Notes: generated from the sequence alone by a model not told the origin. A DNA stretch of 64,000 bases from an uncultured Acetobacteraceae bacterium (GCA_943912335.1 CALTUD010000002.1:1-64000); one strand, 5' to 3'; positions 9,555-19,170 are shown, counted from the stretch's first letter. Translations and numbers: made by a program.

Positions 9555-11080
9555 TCCGCCGCGCGCCGGTTCGCGCCGGAGCCGCCATGCTGTGCTGTGT
9601 GCTGGCCGCGTGCAACGACACCAGCGATCTCGCACCGGCAAGCCCGAGCGCGCCGTGGCGGCCCGACGGCGCCGCCACGGGCGGTGCTGTCGCTGCCGGA
9701 CACCCGAGACTGGTCTACGACCTCCCGCATGACCCGGCCTTGCCCTGGCCCGACCCGCATCCGACGATCGACCCGCATCACCGCTACACTCTGGTCGAGC
9801 TGATCGATATCGCGCAGCGCAACAACAAGCAGACCAGGATCGAGTGGGAGCGTGCGAAGCAGGCCGCGATCGGTGTCGGCATCGCTCAGGGCGCCTATCT
9901 TCCGCGCATCACCCTCGAAGCGCTCGGCGGCTATCGCAGGCAGACCTCGCCTTTCCCGAAGGAGCTCAGCGGAAACGGCGACAGCTACATCACCTCCAAT
10001 GCGACCGCGGTGTTTCCGTCCCTCACCATCGACTACCTGCTGCTCGATTTCGGCCGGCGTGCCGCGTCCGTCGAGGAGGCCCGTCAATCCTCCGTCGCGT
10101 CCAACATCGTCTTCACCGCCGCCCACCAGCAGGTCATTCTCGACGTCACCCAGGCTGAACTATCCCTTCAGGGAGCCGAGGCGGATCGCACCGCTGCGGA
10201 ACAATCGCTCCGCAACGCCACGCTGCTCGCCGATGGTGCCCATGATCGGTACAAGCACGGGGAAGGGACCGTGACCGATATCGGCGACGCCGAACGAAAC
10301 GTGATGCAGGCCAAATACGACCTCACGGACAAGACCGCACGCTGCGACGCCGCCCGTGACAGCCTCGCCACCACGCTGGGATTGCCGCCGGCGACGCCGA
10401 TCCAGATCGTGTCGCTCGATCAGCAGCCGGTTCCGGACGGTATCGACGCGGCCTTGCCGGAACTCATGCACGATGCGCTGCGTCGGCGCCCCGATCTTCA
10501 GGCCGACCTCGCCAAGCTGCGGGCGAGCGAGGCGGCGGAGGCGGAAGCCAGATCGGATCTGATGCCGTCGCTGTCGATCGCCGCCAAAGGCACCGAGGAT
10601 ATCGGACGCATCAGCACCAACCGCTCCCCCTCGACCAGCTTCGAGGCCCCCGAGGCCGGCATCTATCTCGATTTCCGCTGGACGCTGTTCCAGGGCGGCG
10701 AGCGCGCCAACCTCGTTCGCATGGCCCATTCCCGACGTGCGGAAGCGGAGGCGACGCTGCAGCAGGCAGAAGACCAGGGCATGCGAGAGGTCGCCCTGGC
10801 CTATGACGGGCTGGTTTCTGCGGTTGCCCGCTACAAGGCGGCGATCGCGCTGCGCAAGGCCGCCAAGACAGCGTTCGACGCCGACGCCGCGTCGTTCCGT
10901 CAGGGCGTCGAGCCGCTGACGGTCGCGAGTTCCGCCGCGGCGTCGCTCGATTCCGCTTCCGCCACGGTGGTGCGCAGCCACGCAGGGGTTCTTGCCGCCA
11001 GCGCCGCGCTGGCTTTCGCGACGGGCCGGCTGACCGGAAGCGACGGGCCGGGCACGATGCAGGCGACGAGCCGCCCCTGA
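9551..11080 (+). CDS. mdtP: TolC/NodT-type outer-membrane efflux lipoprotein (MdtP-like)
   Basis: A 509-residue outer-membrane channel. It has a signal peptide with lipobox LAAC (Cys at residue 21), a variable proline-rich linker, and two OEP repeats containing LVELIDIAQRNN and DALRRRPDLQADLAKLRASEA, the hallmark of the second repeat. It is the last gene of the ytcA-mdtN-mdtO-mdtP-like operon and overlaps its neighbour by four bases. No hairpin is obvious directly after the stop. Confidence 0.88.
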   Translation: MIRRAPVRAGAAMLCCVLAACNDTSDLAPASPSAPWRPDGAATGGAVAAGHPRLVYDLPHDPALPWPDPHPTIDPHHRYTLVELIDIAQRNNKQTRIEWERAKQAAIGVGIAQGAYLPRITLEALGGYRRQTSPFPKELSGNGDSYITSNATAVFPSLTIDYLLLDFGRRAASVEEARQSSVASNIVFTAAHQQVILDVTQAELSLQGAEADRTAAEQSLRNATLLADGAHDRYKHGEGTVTDIGDAERNVMQAKYDLTDKTARCDAARDSLATTLGLPPATPIQIVSLDQQPVPDGIDAALPELMHDALRRRPDLQADLAKLRASEAAEAEARSDLMPSLSIAAKGTEDIGRISTNRSPSTSFEAPEAGIYLDFRWTLFQGGERANLVRMAHSRRAEAEATLQQAEDQGMREVALAYDGLVSAVARYKAAIALRKAAKTAFDADAASFRQGVEPLTVASSAAASLDSASATVVRSHAGVLAASAALAFATGRLTGSDGPGTMQATSRP

Positions 11081-11442
11081 TCCCGTTTGAACACTCATCG
11101 TCGGAACCGGCGACGGCAGGTTGCGACGATGAAACGGCCGAGACGGGCAGGAGGCAACGATCGTATCGGTGTGCGATGCGGTCCGTCCTGAGGACGTTCT
11201 GGGCAAAGTCCCGAGGCGAGGGTGCTGCTGTCCGCCTCCTCTTCCGCCTCCGCCTCCGCCACTCGCCGAGAACCGCGGCTGCCCCCTTCAGGCAGCCCGA
11301 GCCGATCGGCAACGGTCGGTCCTCTGGCGCATTATGGCAGCGAGGACCGCGCGCGGCGCGAAGGCGTGGCGCACGTGCAAACCGCCGGTCGATCCCGTAT
11401 CGTCCGCCGGGGCACCTAATCAATTCGACGAGGGAGAGTTCA
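11081..11442. other. intergenic region before the aldolase gene
   Basis: About 360 bases without a supported gene. The aldolase reading frame stays open back to 11176, but that extension is Arg/Pro-rich and unlike the family. A purine/pyrimidine-biased run (CTCCTCTTCCGCCTCCGCC) lies near 11235. The aldolase promoter is presumably here; no clear -35/-10 pair stands out. Confidence 0.5.
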
Positions 11443-12339
11443 TTGGCCGACCAGAAGATGATGGCGCAGGCTCGCGACAAAGCGGGCTTCATCGCGGCTC
11501 TCGACCAGAGTGGCGGGTCGACGCCGGGCGCCCTGCGCCAGTACGGCATCGGTGAGGATCGCTACAACGGCGACGCCGAAATGTTCGCCCTGATGCACAA
11601 GATGCGTGTTCGTATCATGACCTCCCCCGTCTTCACCGGCGAGAAGGTGATCGGGGCCATCCTGTTCGAACGGACCATGGACGGGGATGTGAACGGCAAG
11701 CCCGTTCCGAGCTATCTGTGGGAGGAACGCGGCGTCGTTCCCTACCTCAAGATGGATAAGGGCCTGGAAGCGGAAGAAGACGGCGTCAGCCTGATGAAGC
11801 CGATCCCGAATCTCGACCCTCTGCTCGAGCGTGCGGTCAAGCTCGGCGTGTTCGGCACCAAGATGCGCTCCACCGTCAATCTGCCGTCGCGCACCGGAAT
11901 CGCCGCCATCGTTCGGCAGCAGTTCGAGGTTGCCGATCAGATTCTCGCGCATGGCCTGGTGCCGATCCTCGAGCCGGAAGTCCTGATCAAGAGCCCGGAC
12001 AAGAAGGCCGCCGAGGCGATCCTGCGGGAGGAACTGCATCGTGGTCTGGATGCGCTCTCGTCGGACAAGAACGTGATGTTGAAAGTTACCATTCCGGAAG
12101 AGGCCGATTTCTATGCGCCCCTGATTGCCCATCCGCGCGTGGCGCGGGTGGTGGCGTTGTCGGGTGGTTATCAGCGCACCGATGCCTGTCATCGTCTGAA
12201 ACACAACCCGGGCATGATCGCCTCGTTCTCACGTGCTCTGGTGGACGATCTGCGTGACCAGATGAGCGATTCCGAATTCGATGCGGCGCTGCGCCGCTCG
12301 GTGGACGAAATCTACGACGCGTCCGTCAACAAGGTCTGA
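11443..12339 (+). CDS. fructose-bisphosphate aldolase class I
   Basis: A 298-residue class I (Schiff-base) aldolase of the short bacterial type, which cleaves fructose 1,6-bisphosphate to dihydroxyacetone phosphate and glyceraldehyde 3-phosphate. Motifs include FIAALDQSGGSTPGAL near the N-terminus and VMLKVTIPEE, where Lys about 214 is the likely Schiff-base lysine. I choose a TTG start at 11443: AGGGAG ends six bases upstream, and the family begins at ADQKM; an ATG at 11458 is the alternative. A GC-rich hairpin follows the stop. Confidence 0.88.
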   Translation: MADQKMMAQARDKAGFIAALDQSGGSTPGALRQYGIGEDRYNGDAEMFALMHKMRVRIMTSPVFTGEKVIGAILFERTMDGDVNGKPVPSYLWEERGVVPYLKMDKGLEAEEDGVSLMKPIPNLDPLLERAVKLGVFGTKMRSTVNLPSRTGIAAIVRQQFEVADQILAHGLVPILEPEVLIKSPDKKAAEAILREELHRGLDALSSDKNVMLKVTIPEEADFYAPLIAHPRVARVVALSGGYQRTDACHRLKHNPGMIASFSRALVDDLRDQMSDSEFDAALRRSVDEIYDASVNKV

Positions 12340-12346
12340 CCGGACC

Positions 12347-12374
12347 GGGGCCGGACGTCGGTTCGTCCGGCCCC
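12347..12374 (+). terminator. hairpin after aldolase gene
   Basis: A perfect 10-bp stem, GGGGCCGGAC (12347-12356) and GTCCGGCCCC (12365-12374), with an 8-base loop, 8 bases after the aldolase stop. No T-run follows, so it may stabilise the 3' end or need Rho. Confidence 0.55.
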
Positions 12375-12470
12375 ACCCTGTCGTCTCGGAGGGTTCACGA
12401 TTCCGAACGTCGCATTACGCGCTGCCGCAGGCTAGGATTCCGGCCCTATCGAACCGACCAGGATCAGCCC

Positions 12471-13106
12471 GTGACCTCCGACGCTTCCGAACCCGCCTTC
12501 CAGCGTGCCGCCGACCAGATCATCGCGATTGGCCAGCGTATGGACCGTTTCGGCTGGGTGCCGTCGATCGGCGGCAACATCAGCGTGCGCCTGGATGCAG
12601 ACCGCATCGCCATTACCCGCAGCGGTGGTCGAAAAGGCTTCCTGACCCGGGATGGGGTCATGGTGGTCGATCTCCACGGCCGGTCGCTGACCGAAGGGGG
12701 ACGTCCCAGTGCGGAAACCGGACTTCACTGCCAGATCTACCGCACCTTTCCGGAGATGGGCGCCGTTCTGCATGGTCACTCGGTGGCAGCGACCGTGTTG
12801 TCGCGTCTGAATCAGGAAGACGGGATCGTTCTGTCCCACTACGAGATGATCAAGGCGTTTGCTGGTCAAACGACCCACGAAACCAGCGTGATCGTTCCTC
12901 TGCTGGCGAACGATCAGGATATCGAACGTTTGTCAGGCGTCGTCGCTGACCGGTTGCATGGTCCGGTGCCCGGCTACGTTCTGCGCGGTCATGGCGTTTA
13001 TGCCTGGGGTCGCGACGCGGAACAGGCGCTCTGCCATCTCGAGGCACTCGAGTTTCTCCTCGCGTGTGAGCTCGAGACACGGAAAGCAGCCTCCCTGCTT
13101 CGATAA
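12471..13106 (+). CDS. mtnB: methylthioribulose-1-phosphate dehydratase
   Basis: A 211-residue class II aldolase/adducin-fold protein. The zinc-binding histidine pair lies in VLHGHSVAA and a third metal histidine in LRGHGVYAWG; SIGGNISVR near the N-terminus and the C-terminal HLEALEFLL are typical of MtnB. It dehydrates 5-methylthioribulose 1-phosphate in methionine salvage. The start is a GTG at 12471 with AGGA nearby. The usual partners mtnC and mtnD are not in the window; after a 13-base gap comes a short broken fragment and then about 650 bases of unassigned sequence. A related sugar-phosphate aldolase cannot be excluded. Confidence 0.75.
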   Translation: MTSDASEPAFQRAADQIIAIGQRMDRFGWVPSIGGNISVRLDADRIAITRSGGRKGFLTRDGVMVVDLHGRSLTEGGRPSAETGLHCQIYRTFPEMGAVLHGHSVAATVLSRLNQEDGIVLSHYEMIKAFAGQTTHETSVIVPLLANDQDIERLSGVVADRLHGPVPGYVLRGHGVYAWGRDAEQALCHLEALEFLLACELETRKAASLLR

Positions 13107-13119
13107 AAGGGCAGTCACC

Positions 13120-13161
13120 ATGGCCTCACGACTCGAAGGGAAGCTGGTTTCAGAATTGTGA
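13120..13161 (+). pseudogene. possible remnant of a short-chain dehydrogenase 5' end
   Basis: Thirteen bases after mtnB, an ATG with AAGG upstream opens MASRLEGKLVSEL and stops. RLEGK(V/L)-V right after the start is a very common beginning of short-chain dehydrogenases, where a GxxxGxG nucleotide loop should follow; here the frame ends at once. The match is only a few residues, so chance is possible. Confidence 0.3.
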
Positions 13162-13819
13162 ACGGGTCTTGTTCAGTAACGCTTATCTCGCTGAGAGATC
13201 TTCGTGTCTGGTTGCGCGGTCGGGTCTCGAAAGGTGGCCGATGTATCGTGATGGTCTCAGTCGTTTCTGATAGGATGCAGCTCCACAGTTCCACGCTGCA
13301 TCCGTCATGCATCGAACCTGCGTTCTGGTCCTGATGGATCATGAAGGCCAATCGCCGGATATGTAATGACGAATGGCCTGAACGCTCCGAAAGAAGCCGC
13401 CGTCGGCCTCACGGGCGATCGCGTTGCCTTCATGCCGTATCGAGAACCTGTTGCAGATCGAATCCTAGCCCCTGAATCTGTCTCCTGATGGAGAAATGCG
13501 TCAGCGGACTGATATCATGACGATCTCTTCGGCAAATCTGAATGCGATGTTGGCTGCGGAAAGCATCGACGATCCGTTCCGGGCGGTTCGTAAGCCGTGG
13601 ACGAACACAGTGCTGGTTCACCAGCCGGCGGGTTCAACTTGCGGGTCCACTTCGGCCAACCGATATGTCTGCCAAGCGCTGGACGCCCCATATCCCGGGC
13701 TTCTTAACCGAGCGTTCATTGTTACCCAGGTAGAACAGCGGAACGCCCGCTGACGGGCGATCCCGTTCTGGAACACGAGCTGTCATGTTCGTTCACCTTT
13801 CTCTGGTTTTCGCCAGATC
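13162..13819. other. gene-poor, possibly decayed stretch
   Basis: About 660 bases without a gene I can support. Short open frames (minus strand 13115-13351 and 13430-13621, plus strand 13496-13753) have no recognisable domain and lack family-like composition. No transposase or terminal inverted repeats were recognised. Given the broken fragment at its left edge, decay after a deletion or insertion is the simplest reading. Confidence 0.45.
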
Positions 13820-14968
13820 ATGCTGAGCCAGGCCGGGGCAACCTGGATCCGGCCCCGTTCGATCGGCAGCGGCGGCGGCTCCTCCCAGAAGGCGGGTGCA
13901 AACCTGAACCGGCGGCTGTTGCTTCTGAGCCAGAACGAGCGTCAGGGGCGTGCGCTCGCCCGCACACTCGGGATGGCGTATTCGGTCGAGTACTACGATC
14001 TCCGCCGTGGCGCTCCGCGACATGCATTGCCCGATCTGGTGGTCACGATCGGGACGCCGCTCAGCTGCCGCAGCGAAATCGAGAGTCTTCGTTGCGTGTT
14101 CAAGCCGTTCCTGGCCAACGGGATCCCGTTGCTGTGTCTGCTCGACAAGCCGACCCCGCATGAGGAGGTGCATGCCCGCGTGATCGGCGCGACAATGGTG
14201 ATGCCGCAGGAAACACCGTCCCGGCTGATCGGCTCAGCAGTCCGGGCTTTGCTTGGCGCTCCTCCCAAGCCCACCTCCGCCGCTCGACAGGCGGCGATGC
14301 GTGCAACAGCTCAGGAGGTCGGCTTCGCACTGGCCGATCTGATGAACAGTGCTGCCGCGGGCGGTCCCGTGGACGCCAATCTGACCGAACAAGCCGGTGT
14401 GCTGTTACTGAACGCCCTCGACGGCGATGGCATTCGCGACTGGATGGAAACGGTCAGCCAGATTCACGACCCTACCTATCATCATTGCCTGCTGATGGCA
14501 GGCGTCATGGCCACCTTCGTCCTACGACTCGGTTTCCGGCGAGAGGATTGCGAGAGGCTGACCCAGGCGGCGATTCTCCATGATATCGGCAAGGCGCTGA
14601 TCCCGGTGGACATCATCAACAAGGCCGGCAAACTTACTCCGGAGGAGATGAATATCGTCCGCTGCCATGCGGCCTACGGATACGATCTGCTGGCTCTTCA
14701 AGGCGGACAGCATCCGCAAATTCTATCCATCGTTCGCAGCCACCACGAATATTTGGACGGTACCGGTTATCCCGACGGCCTGCGCGGTGCCGAGATTTCG
14801 GATTCGGTGCGGATCGCCACCATCTGCGACGTCTTCACCGCTTTGGTCGAGCGTCGGTCCTACAAACCCAGCCTGCCGCCGGCCGAGGCCTTCGTGCTGC
14901 TCGAGCAGATGCATGGCAAGCTCGACCCGAGTCTTCTGGGAGCGTTCCGAAGGGTCTTCGGCGGCTGA
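13820..14968 (+). CDS. HD-GYP domain protein with receiver-like N-terminus
   Basis: A 382-residue protein. The C-terminal half is a canonical HD-GYP domain: HDIGK at residues 254-258, HHE at 308-310 and DGTGYP at 313-318, so cyclic-di-GMP phosphodiesterase activity is expected. The first half (about 31-146) looks like a response-regulator fold (LLLLSQNERQGRALA at the start, repeated strand-helix units), but the strand that should end in the phosphorylated Asp reads LVVTIG and has none. That would make it a pseudo-receiver controlled by something other than phosphorylation. The ATG at 13820 has a weak ribosome site. It converges with oligopeptidase B, seven bases away. Confidence 0.85.
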   Translation: MLSQAGATWIRPRSIGSGGGSSQKAGANLNRRLLLLSQNERQGRALARTLGMAYSVEYYDLRRGAPRHALPDLVVTIGTPLSCRSEIESLRCVFKPFLANGIPLLCLLDKPTPHEEVHARVIGATMVMPQETPSRLIGSAVRALLGAPPKPTSAARQAAMRATAQEVGFALADLMNSAAAGGPVDANLTEQAGVLLLNALDGDGIRDWMETVSQIHDPTYHHCLLMAGVMATFVLRLGFRREDCERLTQAAILHDIGKALIPVDIINKAGKLTPEEMNIVRCHAAYGYDLLALQGGQHPQILSIVRSHHEYLDGTGYPDGLRGAEISDSVRIATICDVFTALVERRSYKPSLPPAEAFVLLEQMHGKLDPSLLGAFRRVFGG

Positions 14969-14975
14969 GCAGTTC

Positions 14976-17075
14976 TCAGGCTGCTCCGACAGACCAGATC
15001 GCGAAAGCCTGAACCAGCGCTGCCTCCTTCAATGCATCGAACCGCCCCGACGAGCCGCCATGGCCGGCTTCCATGTTGATACGGCACAGGACAGGTCTTC
15101 CGCTGGTGGACACGTCGCGCAGAGCCGCCGCCCATTTCGCCGGCTCCCAATAGGTCACGCGCGGGTCGGACAGGCCGCCCATGGCCAGGATCGCCGGGTA
15201 GGGGCGCGGCGCCAGATTCTCGTAAGGCGAGTAGGAGCGAATCAGCGCGAATGCCGTCGCATCCTCGATCGGATTGCCCCATTCCGGCCATTCCGGCGGC
15301 GTCAGCGGCAAGGAGACGTCGCTCATGGTGTTCAGCATGTCCACGAACGGAACCTGCGCGACGATACCGGCGAACAGTTCCGGTGCCAGATTGGCCACGC
15401 CGCCCATCAGCAGGCCGCCGGCGGAAGCGCCATGCGCAACGATGCGTCCGGCCGCAGCTAATTTCCGGTCGATCAGATGCCGGGCGCAGGCGACGAAATC
15501 GCTAAAACTGTTCGGCTTGGTCGGGCCGCGGCCGCCCAGAAACCAGTTCCAGCCCTTCTCGGAGCCGCCGCGCACATGCGCCACCGCATGGATCCAGCCG
15601 CGATCCACCAGGCTCAGCGTGCGCGTGGAGAAACTGGCTTCGATCGCATGGCCGTAGGAACCGTAGCCATAGAGCAGTACCGGCGCGCTGCCATCGGTCG
15701 GCGTATCGCGCCGCATCAGCAGGGTGATCGGCACCTCTGCGCCGTCGGATGCGGTCGCGTGAAGCCGCCGGGTGACATAAGCGTCCGGATCGTGCCCAGA
15801 GGGCACTTCCTGTGTCTTGCGCAGTGTCGTTTCACCGGAGCGCATGTCGTAATCGTACCAGTGACGCGGCGTGGTGGGAGACTGGTAGCCGTAGCGCAGA
15901 GTGGTGGTGTCGTATTCGTAGGAACCGTCGAGCGAAAGCAGGAATGCCTCTTCCGGCATGGCGATCTCGCGCGCCACGGCCCGTGGATCGGCGTTGCCCG
16001 CCTCCGCGAACGGCAGCACCAGAATGCGGTTGTTGACGTCCTTGCGTTCGATCCAGGCCAGATGGTCGCGGAACACGCTGGCGCCGATGATGAAATGGCC
16101 GGGCCGATGCGCGACGAAAGGTGTCCAATGGGCGCGGTCCGGCGCTTCCAGAGGCGCCTGCATCAGCGTGAAGTCCGTGGCGCCGTTGGTATTGGTGTGG
16201 ATCACGAACCGGTCCCGCCAGGGGATCAGCTCGTAGCGCTCGCCTTTGATCCGCGGCGCGGCGACGCGCGGTTCCGCCGTCGGGTCGTCGCCCGCGATCA
16301 GCAGCGTTTCGCTGGTTTCCTGATCACCGGCCGTGATGCTGATCCACGCGCGGGATGCGCTCAGTCCGACGCCGATGAAGAATCCCGGATCGCGCTCCTC
16401 GTAGATCAGCGTGTCCTCGCCACCCCGCGACGGGCGCCGATAGATCCGTGCCGGGCGACCGTTCTCGTCGCGCCAGGTCCAGAACAGCCAGTCTCCCGCG
16501 GGTGAGAAACAGAAATCCCCAGTCGAGCTTTCCACAGGATCGGACAGGGTCTCGCCGGTCTCCAGATCGCGGACCTGGATGCGATACACCTCCGACCCTT
16601 GCCCGTCCTCGGCCCAGGCATAAAGCCGATGGTCGGGGGAATGATGCGCCGCGCCGACCACGAAATAATCCTTGCCGGCGGACAAGGCCTGCACGTCGAG
16701 CAGCACCTCCTCCTCGCCGCCGCCGCGTGGTCGTCTGGCATGCACCGGATGCTGCGCTCCGGGCTCGTAGCGGGCGTAGTATTCGAATGGGCCGTCCGGT
16801 ACCGGGGGCGACATCTCGTCCTGCTTCAAACGCCCTTTCATCTCCGACAGGATCGCCTCCTGGAGCGGCCTGGTCGGTTCCAGCAACGTCTCCGCATAGC
16901 GGTTTTCCGCCCGCAGATGCTCCGCGATGTCGGCGCGCAACGCGGCGGGATCGCGCAGCACGGTCTGCCAGTTTTCGTCCTTCATCCAGGCATAGGGGTC
17001 GGTCCGCTCCTGCCCGTGCTGCACGATCTGCTTCGGTTCGCGGCGGGCGCGAGGCGGGGTTGGGGCGTCGGTCAT
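14976..17075 (-). CDS. ptrB: oligopeptidase B (S9 prolyl oligopeptidase family)
   Basis: A 699-residue serine peptidase with an N-terminal beta-propeller and a C-terminal alpha/beta hydrolase. The nucleophile lies in GASAGG (Ser about 551), followed by the expected Asp (about 637, LSDPRV) and His (about 672, EAGHGG). DPYAWMKDENW at the N-terminus and the overall length fit oligopeptidase B, which cuts small peptides after basic residues in the cytoplasm. No signal peptide. It is divergent from the MFS gene, with a 214-base gap that should hold both promoters. Confidence 0.9.
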   Translation of the reverse strand: MTDAPTPPRARREPKQIVQHGQERTDPYAWMKDENWQTVLRDPAALRADIAEHLRAENRYAETLLEPTRPLQEAILSEMKGRLKQDEMSPPVPDGPFEYYARYEPGAQHPVHARRPRGGGEEEVLLDVQALSAGKDYFVVGAAHHSPDHRLYAWAEDGQGSEVYRIQVRDLETGETLSDPVESSTGDFCFSPAGDWLFWTWRDENGRPARIYRRPSRGGEDTLIYEERDPGFFIGVGLSASRAWISITAGDQETSETLLIAGDDPTAEPRVAAPRIKGERYELIPWRDRFVIHTNTNGATDFTLMQAPLEAPDRAHWTPFVAHRPGHFIIGASVFRDHLAWIERKDVNNRILVLPFAEAGNADPRAVAREIAMPEEAFLLSLDGSYEYDTTTLRYGYQSPTTPRHWYDYDMRSGETTLRKTQEVPSGHDPDAYVTRRLHATASDGAEVPITLLMRRDTPTDGSAPVLLYGYGSYGHAIEASFSTRTLSLVDRGWIHAVAHVRGGSEKGWNWFLGGRGPTKPNSFSDFVACARHLIDRKLAAAGRIVAHGASAGGLLMGGVANLAPELFAGIVAQVPFVDMLNTMSDVSLPLTPPEWPEWGNPIEDATAFALIRSYSPYENLAPRPYPAILAMGGLSDPRVTYWEPAKWAAALRDVSTSGRPVLCRINMEAGHGGSSGRFDALKEAALVQAFAIWSVGAA

Positions 17076-17289
17076 GCGGATATCCGTTCGGAGACTGGCG
17101 GCGGATCGGTCACTGGCAGCGAGGGTGCCGGCGAGAATGTCCCCGAGGCTAGCAGCATCGCCCGCAGGGGAAAGCCCGGCCCGCGATCCGGTCGCTCAGG
17201 CGCCCCGGGCGACCGACATCCCCGCCCCGCCCTTGGTCGGACCGGTCGGCCGGGTTCATAACCCTGATCTCCACAGCGCCGGAGTGCCG

Positions 17290-18507
17290 ATGACGGCCCT
17301 ACGCGAGCCGATCGACCGGCTCAGCCCGCTTTATCCGCGCCTGCGCGCCAGCCTGTTCCTGGCCGGGTTCGCCACATTCGCGCTGCTCTATTGCGTTCAG
17401 CCGCTGCTCACCGTGTTCGGCGACGATTTCCATGTCGGCGCCGCCAACGCCTCGCTGGCGCTTTCGCTGTCCACCGGCTTTCTCGCCTTCAGCATCGTCG
17501 GCACCACGCCGTTGGCGGTCCGGTTCGGACGCAAGCGGGTGATGTGCGTGTCGATGATCAGCGCGGCCCTGTGCAATCTGTGCGTCGCGCTGGCACCTGG
17601 TTGGAGTGTGCTGCTGATCCTGCGCGCGATTGAGGGCATTCTGCTCGGCGGCGTGCCTGCGGTGGCGATGGCGCATCTCGCCGACGAGATCGCCCCGGCC
17701 GAACTCGGCCCGACCATGGGGCTCTATATTGCCGGCACGGCGATCGGCGGGTTCGGTGGCCGCGTCGGTATCGCCTTGCTGTCGGAGTGGGAAGGCTGGC
17801 GCATCGGTCTGTTCGTGACCGGGCTGGTCTGCCTTGCATCGGGGATCGCGTTCACGTTGTTGCTGCCTCCGGCCAGGATCGATCATCGCGCGCAGACCGT
17901 TCAGACGCGTGCCGTCGCCGGATCGTCCGGCTGGGTCTGGCATCTGCGCGATGGCGGCATGCTGGCGCTGTTCTTCGTCGGCTTCCTGGCGATGAGCTGC
18001 TTCGTCACCTCCTATAACTATCTCGGTTTCCGTCTGCTCAGGCCGCCGTTTTCGCTCGGTCAGGCGGCGTCTGGCGCAGTGTTCGCGGTGTATCCGGTCG
18101 GCATCGTCGCGTCCCCGATCGCCGGGCGTCTGGCAGGTCGGTTCGGGCCGGGGCCGGTGCTGGTCGCGGGGCCGTGCTTCGGTCTGCTGGGGCTTGCGGT
18201 GACGATGCTGCCGTTTCTGCCGGCGATCATGCTGGGGCTCGCTCTCGTCACAATCGGCTTCTTCGTGTCGCACAGCGTCGCCAGCGCCTGGGTCGGGCAG
18301 CGCGCCACGCGCGATCGCGGCCATGCCTCGGCGCTCTACCTGCTCGCCTACTATGTCGGCTCCAGCATCATGGGCACGGTGGGCGGCTGGTTCTGGAGCC
18401 GCGGCGCCTGGCCGGGCGTGACGATGTTCTGTGCTGCCCTGCTGGGGCTGGCGCTGGTTACGGCGTTGGCGCTTCTGCGCGTAAAGGCGCGTCCTGTGAC
18501 GGGATGA
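17290..18507 (+). CDS. MFS transporter (YnfM-like)
   Basis: A 405-residue major-facilitator transporter with about 12 hydrophobic helices. The loop 2-3 motif reads LAVRFGRKRV, and the motif near helix 4-5 (LRAIEGILLGGVPAVAMAHLADE) resembles the YnfM/arabinose-efflux subgroup. The substrate cannot be told. I chose the ATG at 17290 because GGAG lies five bases before it; longer readings from 17074 run back through the intergenic region. Confidence 0.85.
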   Translation: MTALREPIDRLSPLYPRLRASLFLAGFATFALLYCVQPLLTVFGDDFHVGAANASLALSLSTGFLAFSIVGTTPLAVRFGRKRVMCVSMISAALCNLCVALAPGWSVLLILRAIEGILLGGVPAVAMAHLADEIAPAELGPTMGLYIAGTAIGGFGGRVGIALLSEWEGWRIGLFVTGLVCLASGIAFTLLLPPARIDHRAQTVQTRAVAGSSGWVWHLRDGGMLALFFVGFLAMSCFVTSYNYLGFRLLRPPFSLGQAASGAVFAVYPVGIVASPIAGRLAGRFGPGPVLVAGPCFGLLGLAVTMLPFLPAIMLGLALVTIGFFVSHSVASAWVGQRATRDRGHASALYLLAYYVGSSIMGTVGGWFWSRGAWPGVTMFCAALLGLALVTALALLRVKARPVTG

Positions 18508-18531
18508 TCGCCGGAACCGCAGCCTCTTGGC

Positions 18532-19170
18532 TCATTCCGGTCGCTTCATCTCGAAGAACGCTTCCGGCGTCACTCTTATATAAGAGGCAGGCCCACCTGC
18601 CCGCAGGATCGGCGCGGCGGCGGCGGTGTCGAACACCCCGTTGCGGAGCAGCGCGCGATGGATATGCACCGCCATCACCTGGCCCAGTGTCAGCCACGTG
18701 GCGAGTTCGCGTCCCTCCAGGTCGTGCAGCCTGTGTTGGTCCAGCAGGCGGCATTCGAACGCCACCGGACTTTCACCGACACGCGGCACGTCGATCTGCA
18801 GGCTGGGAACCGGCGTCAGGCCTGCCAGGGCGAACTCGTCCACCGTCTCGTCCACGCCGGCGGAGCTGGCGTTCATCGCTTCCGCCAGCGTGTCGGTCAC
18901 CAGATTCCAGGTGAAGCAGCCGGTGCGGGCGATGTTGGCGGCGCTGTGCTTCCAGCCGGTGGACGAGAAGCCGATGATTGGCGGCGTGTAGTTGAAGGCG
19001 TTGAAGAAACTGTAGGGCGCCAGGTTCAGCGTGCCGGTCGGGTTGCGGCTGCCGATCCAGCCGATCGGGCGCGGGCCGACGATGCTGTTGAACGGATCAT
19101 GCGCCAGCCCGTGCCCGTTGGCGGGCTCGTAGCTGTGCATGTCGGCGGCGTGATGGATCGGTCGGTTCAT
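18532..19170 (-). CDS. flavin reductase family protein
   Basis: A 212-residue FMN-binding split-barrel protein of the flavin reductase/flavoredoxin type: RPIGWIGSRNPTGTLNLAPYSFFN near the N-terminus carries the flavin-contact pattern, and CFTWNLVTDTLAEAMN follows. It may reduce FMN for a monooxygenase or act as an oxidoreductase itself; no partner monooxygenase is nearby. The ATG at 19170 is preceded by AGGAG, which settles the start against longer readings. It converges with the MFS gene, with a 24-base gap. Confidence 0.82.
   Translation of the reverse strand: MNRPIHHAADMHSYEPANGHGLAHDPFNSIVGPRPIGWIGSRNPTGTLNLAPYSFFNAFNYTPPIIGFSSTGWKHSAANIARTGCFTWNLVTDTLAEAMNASSAGVDETVDEFALAGLTPVPSLQIDVPRVGESPVAFECRLLDQHRLHDLEGRELATWLTLGQVMAVHIHRALLRNGVFDTAAAAPILRAGGPASYIRVTPEAFFEMKRPE

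Noticed and set aside
13140..13165. GAAC-N7-GTTC near the dehydrogenase-like stub as a LexA box
   Set aside because: The repeat is inverted rather than direct and no gene starts close downstream.
18573..18586. Perfect palindrome CTCTTATATAAGAG
   Set aside because: It lies inside the flavin reductase coding region and is fully explained by codons for a Ser-Tyr-Ile-Arg stretch; no reason to call it an operator.
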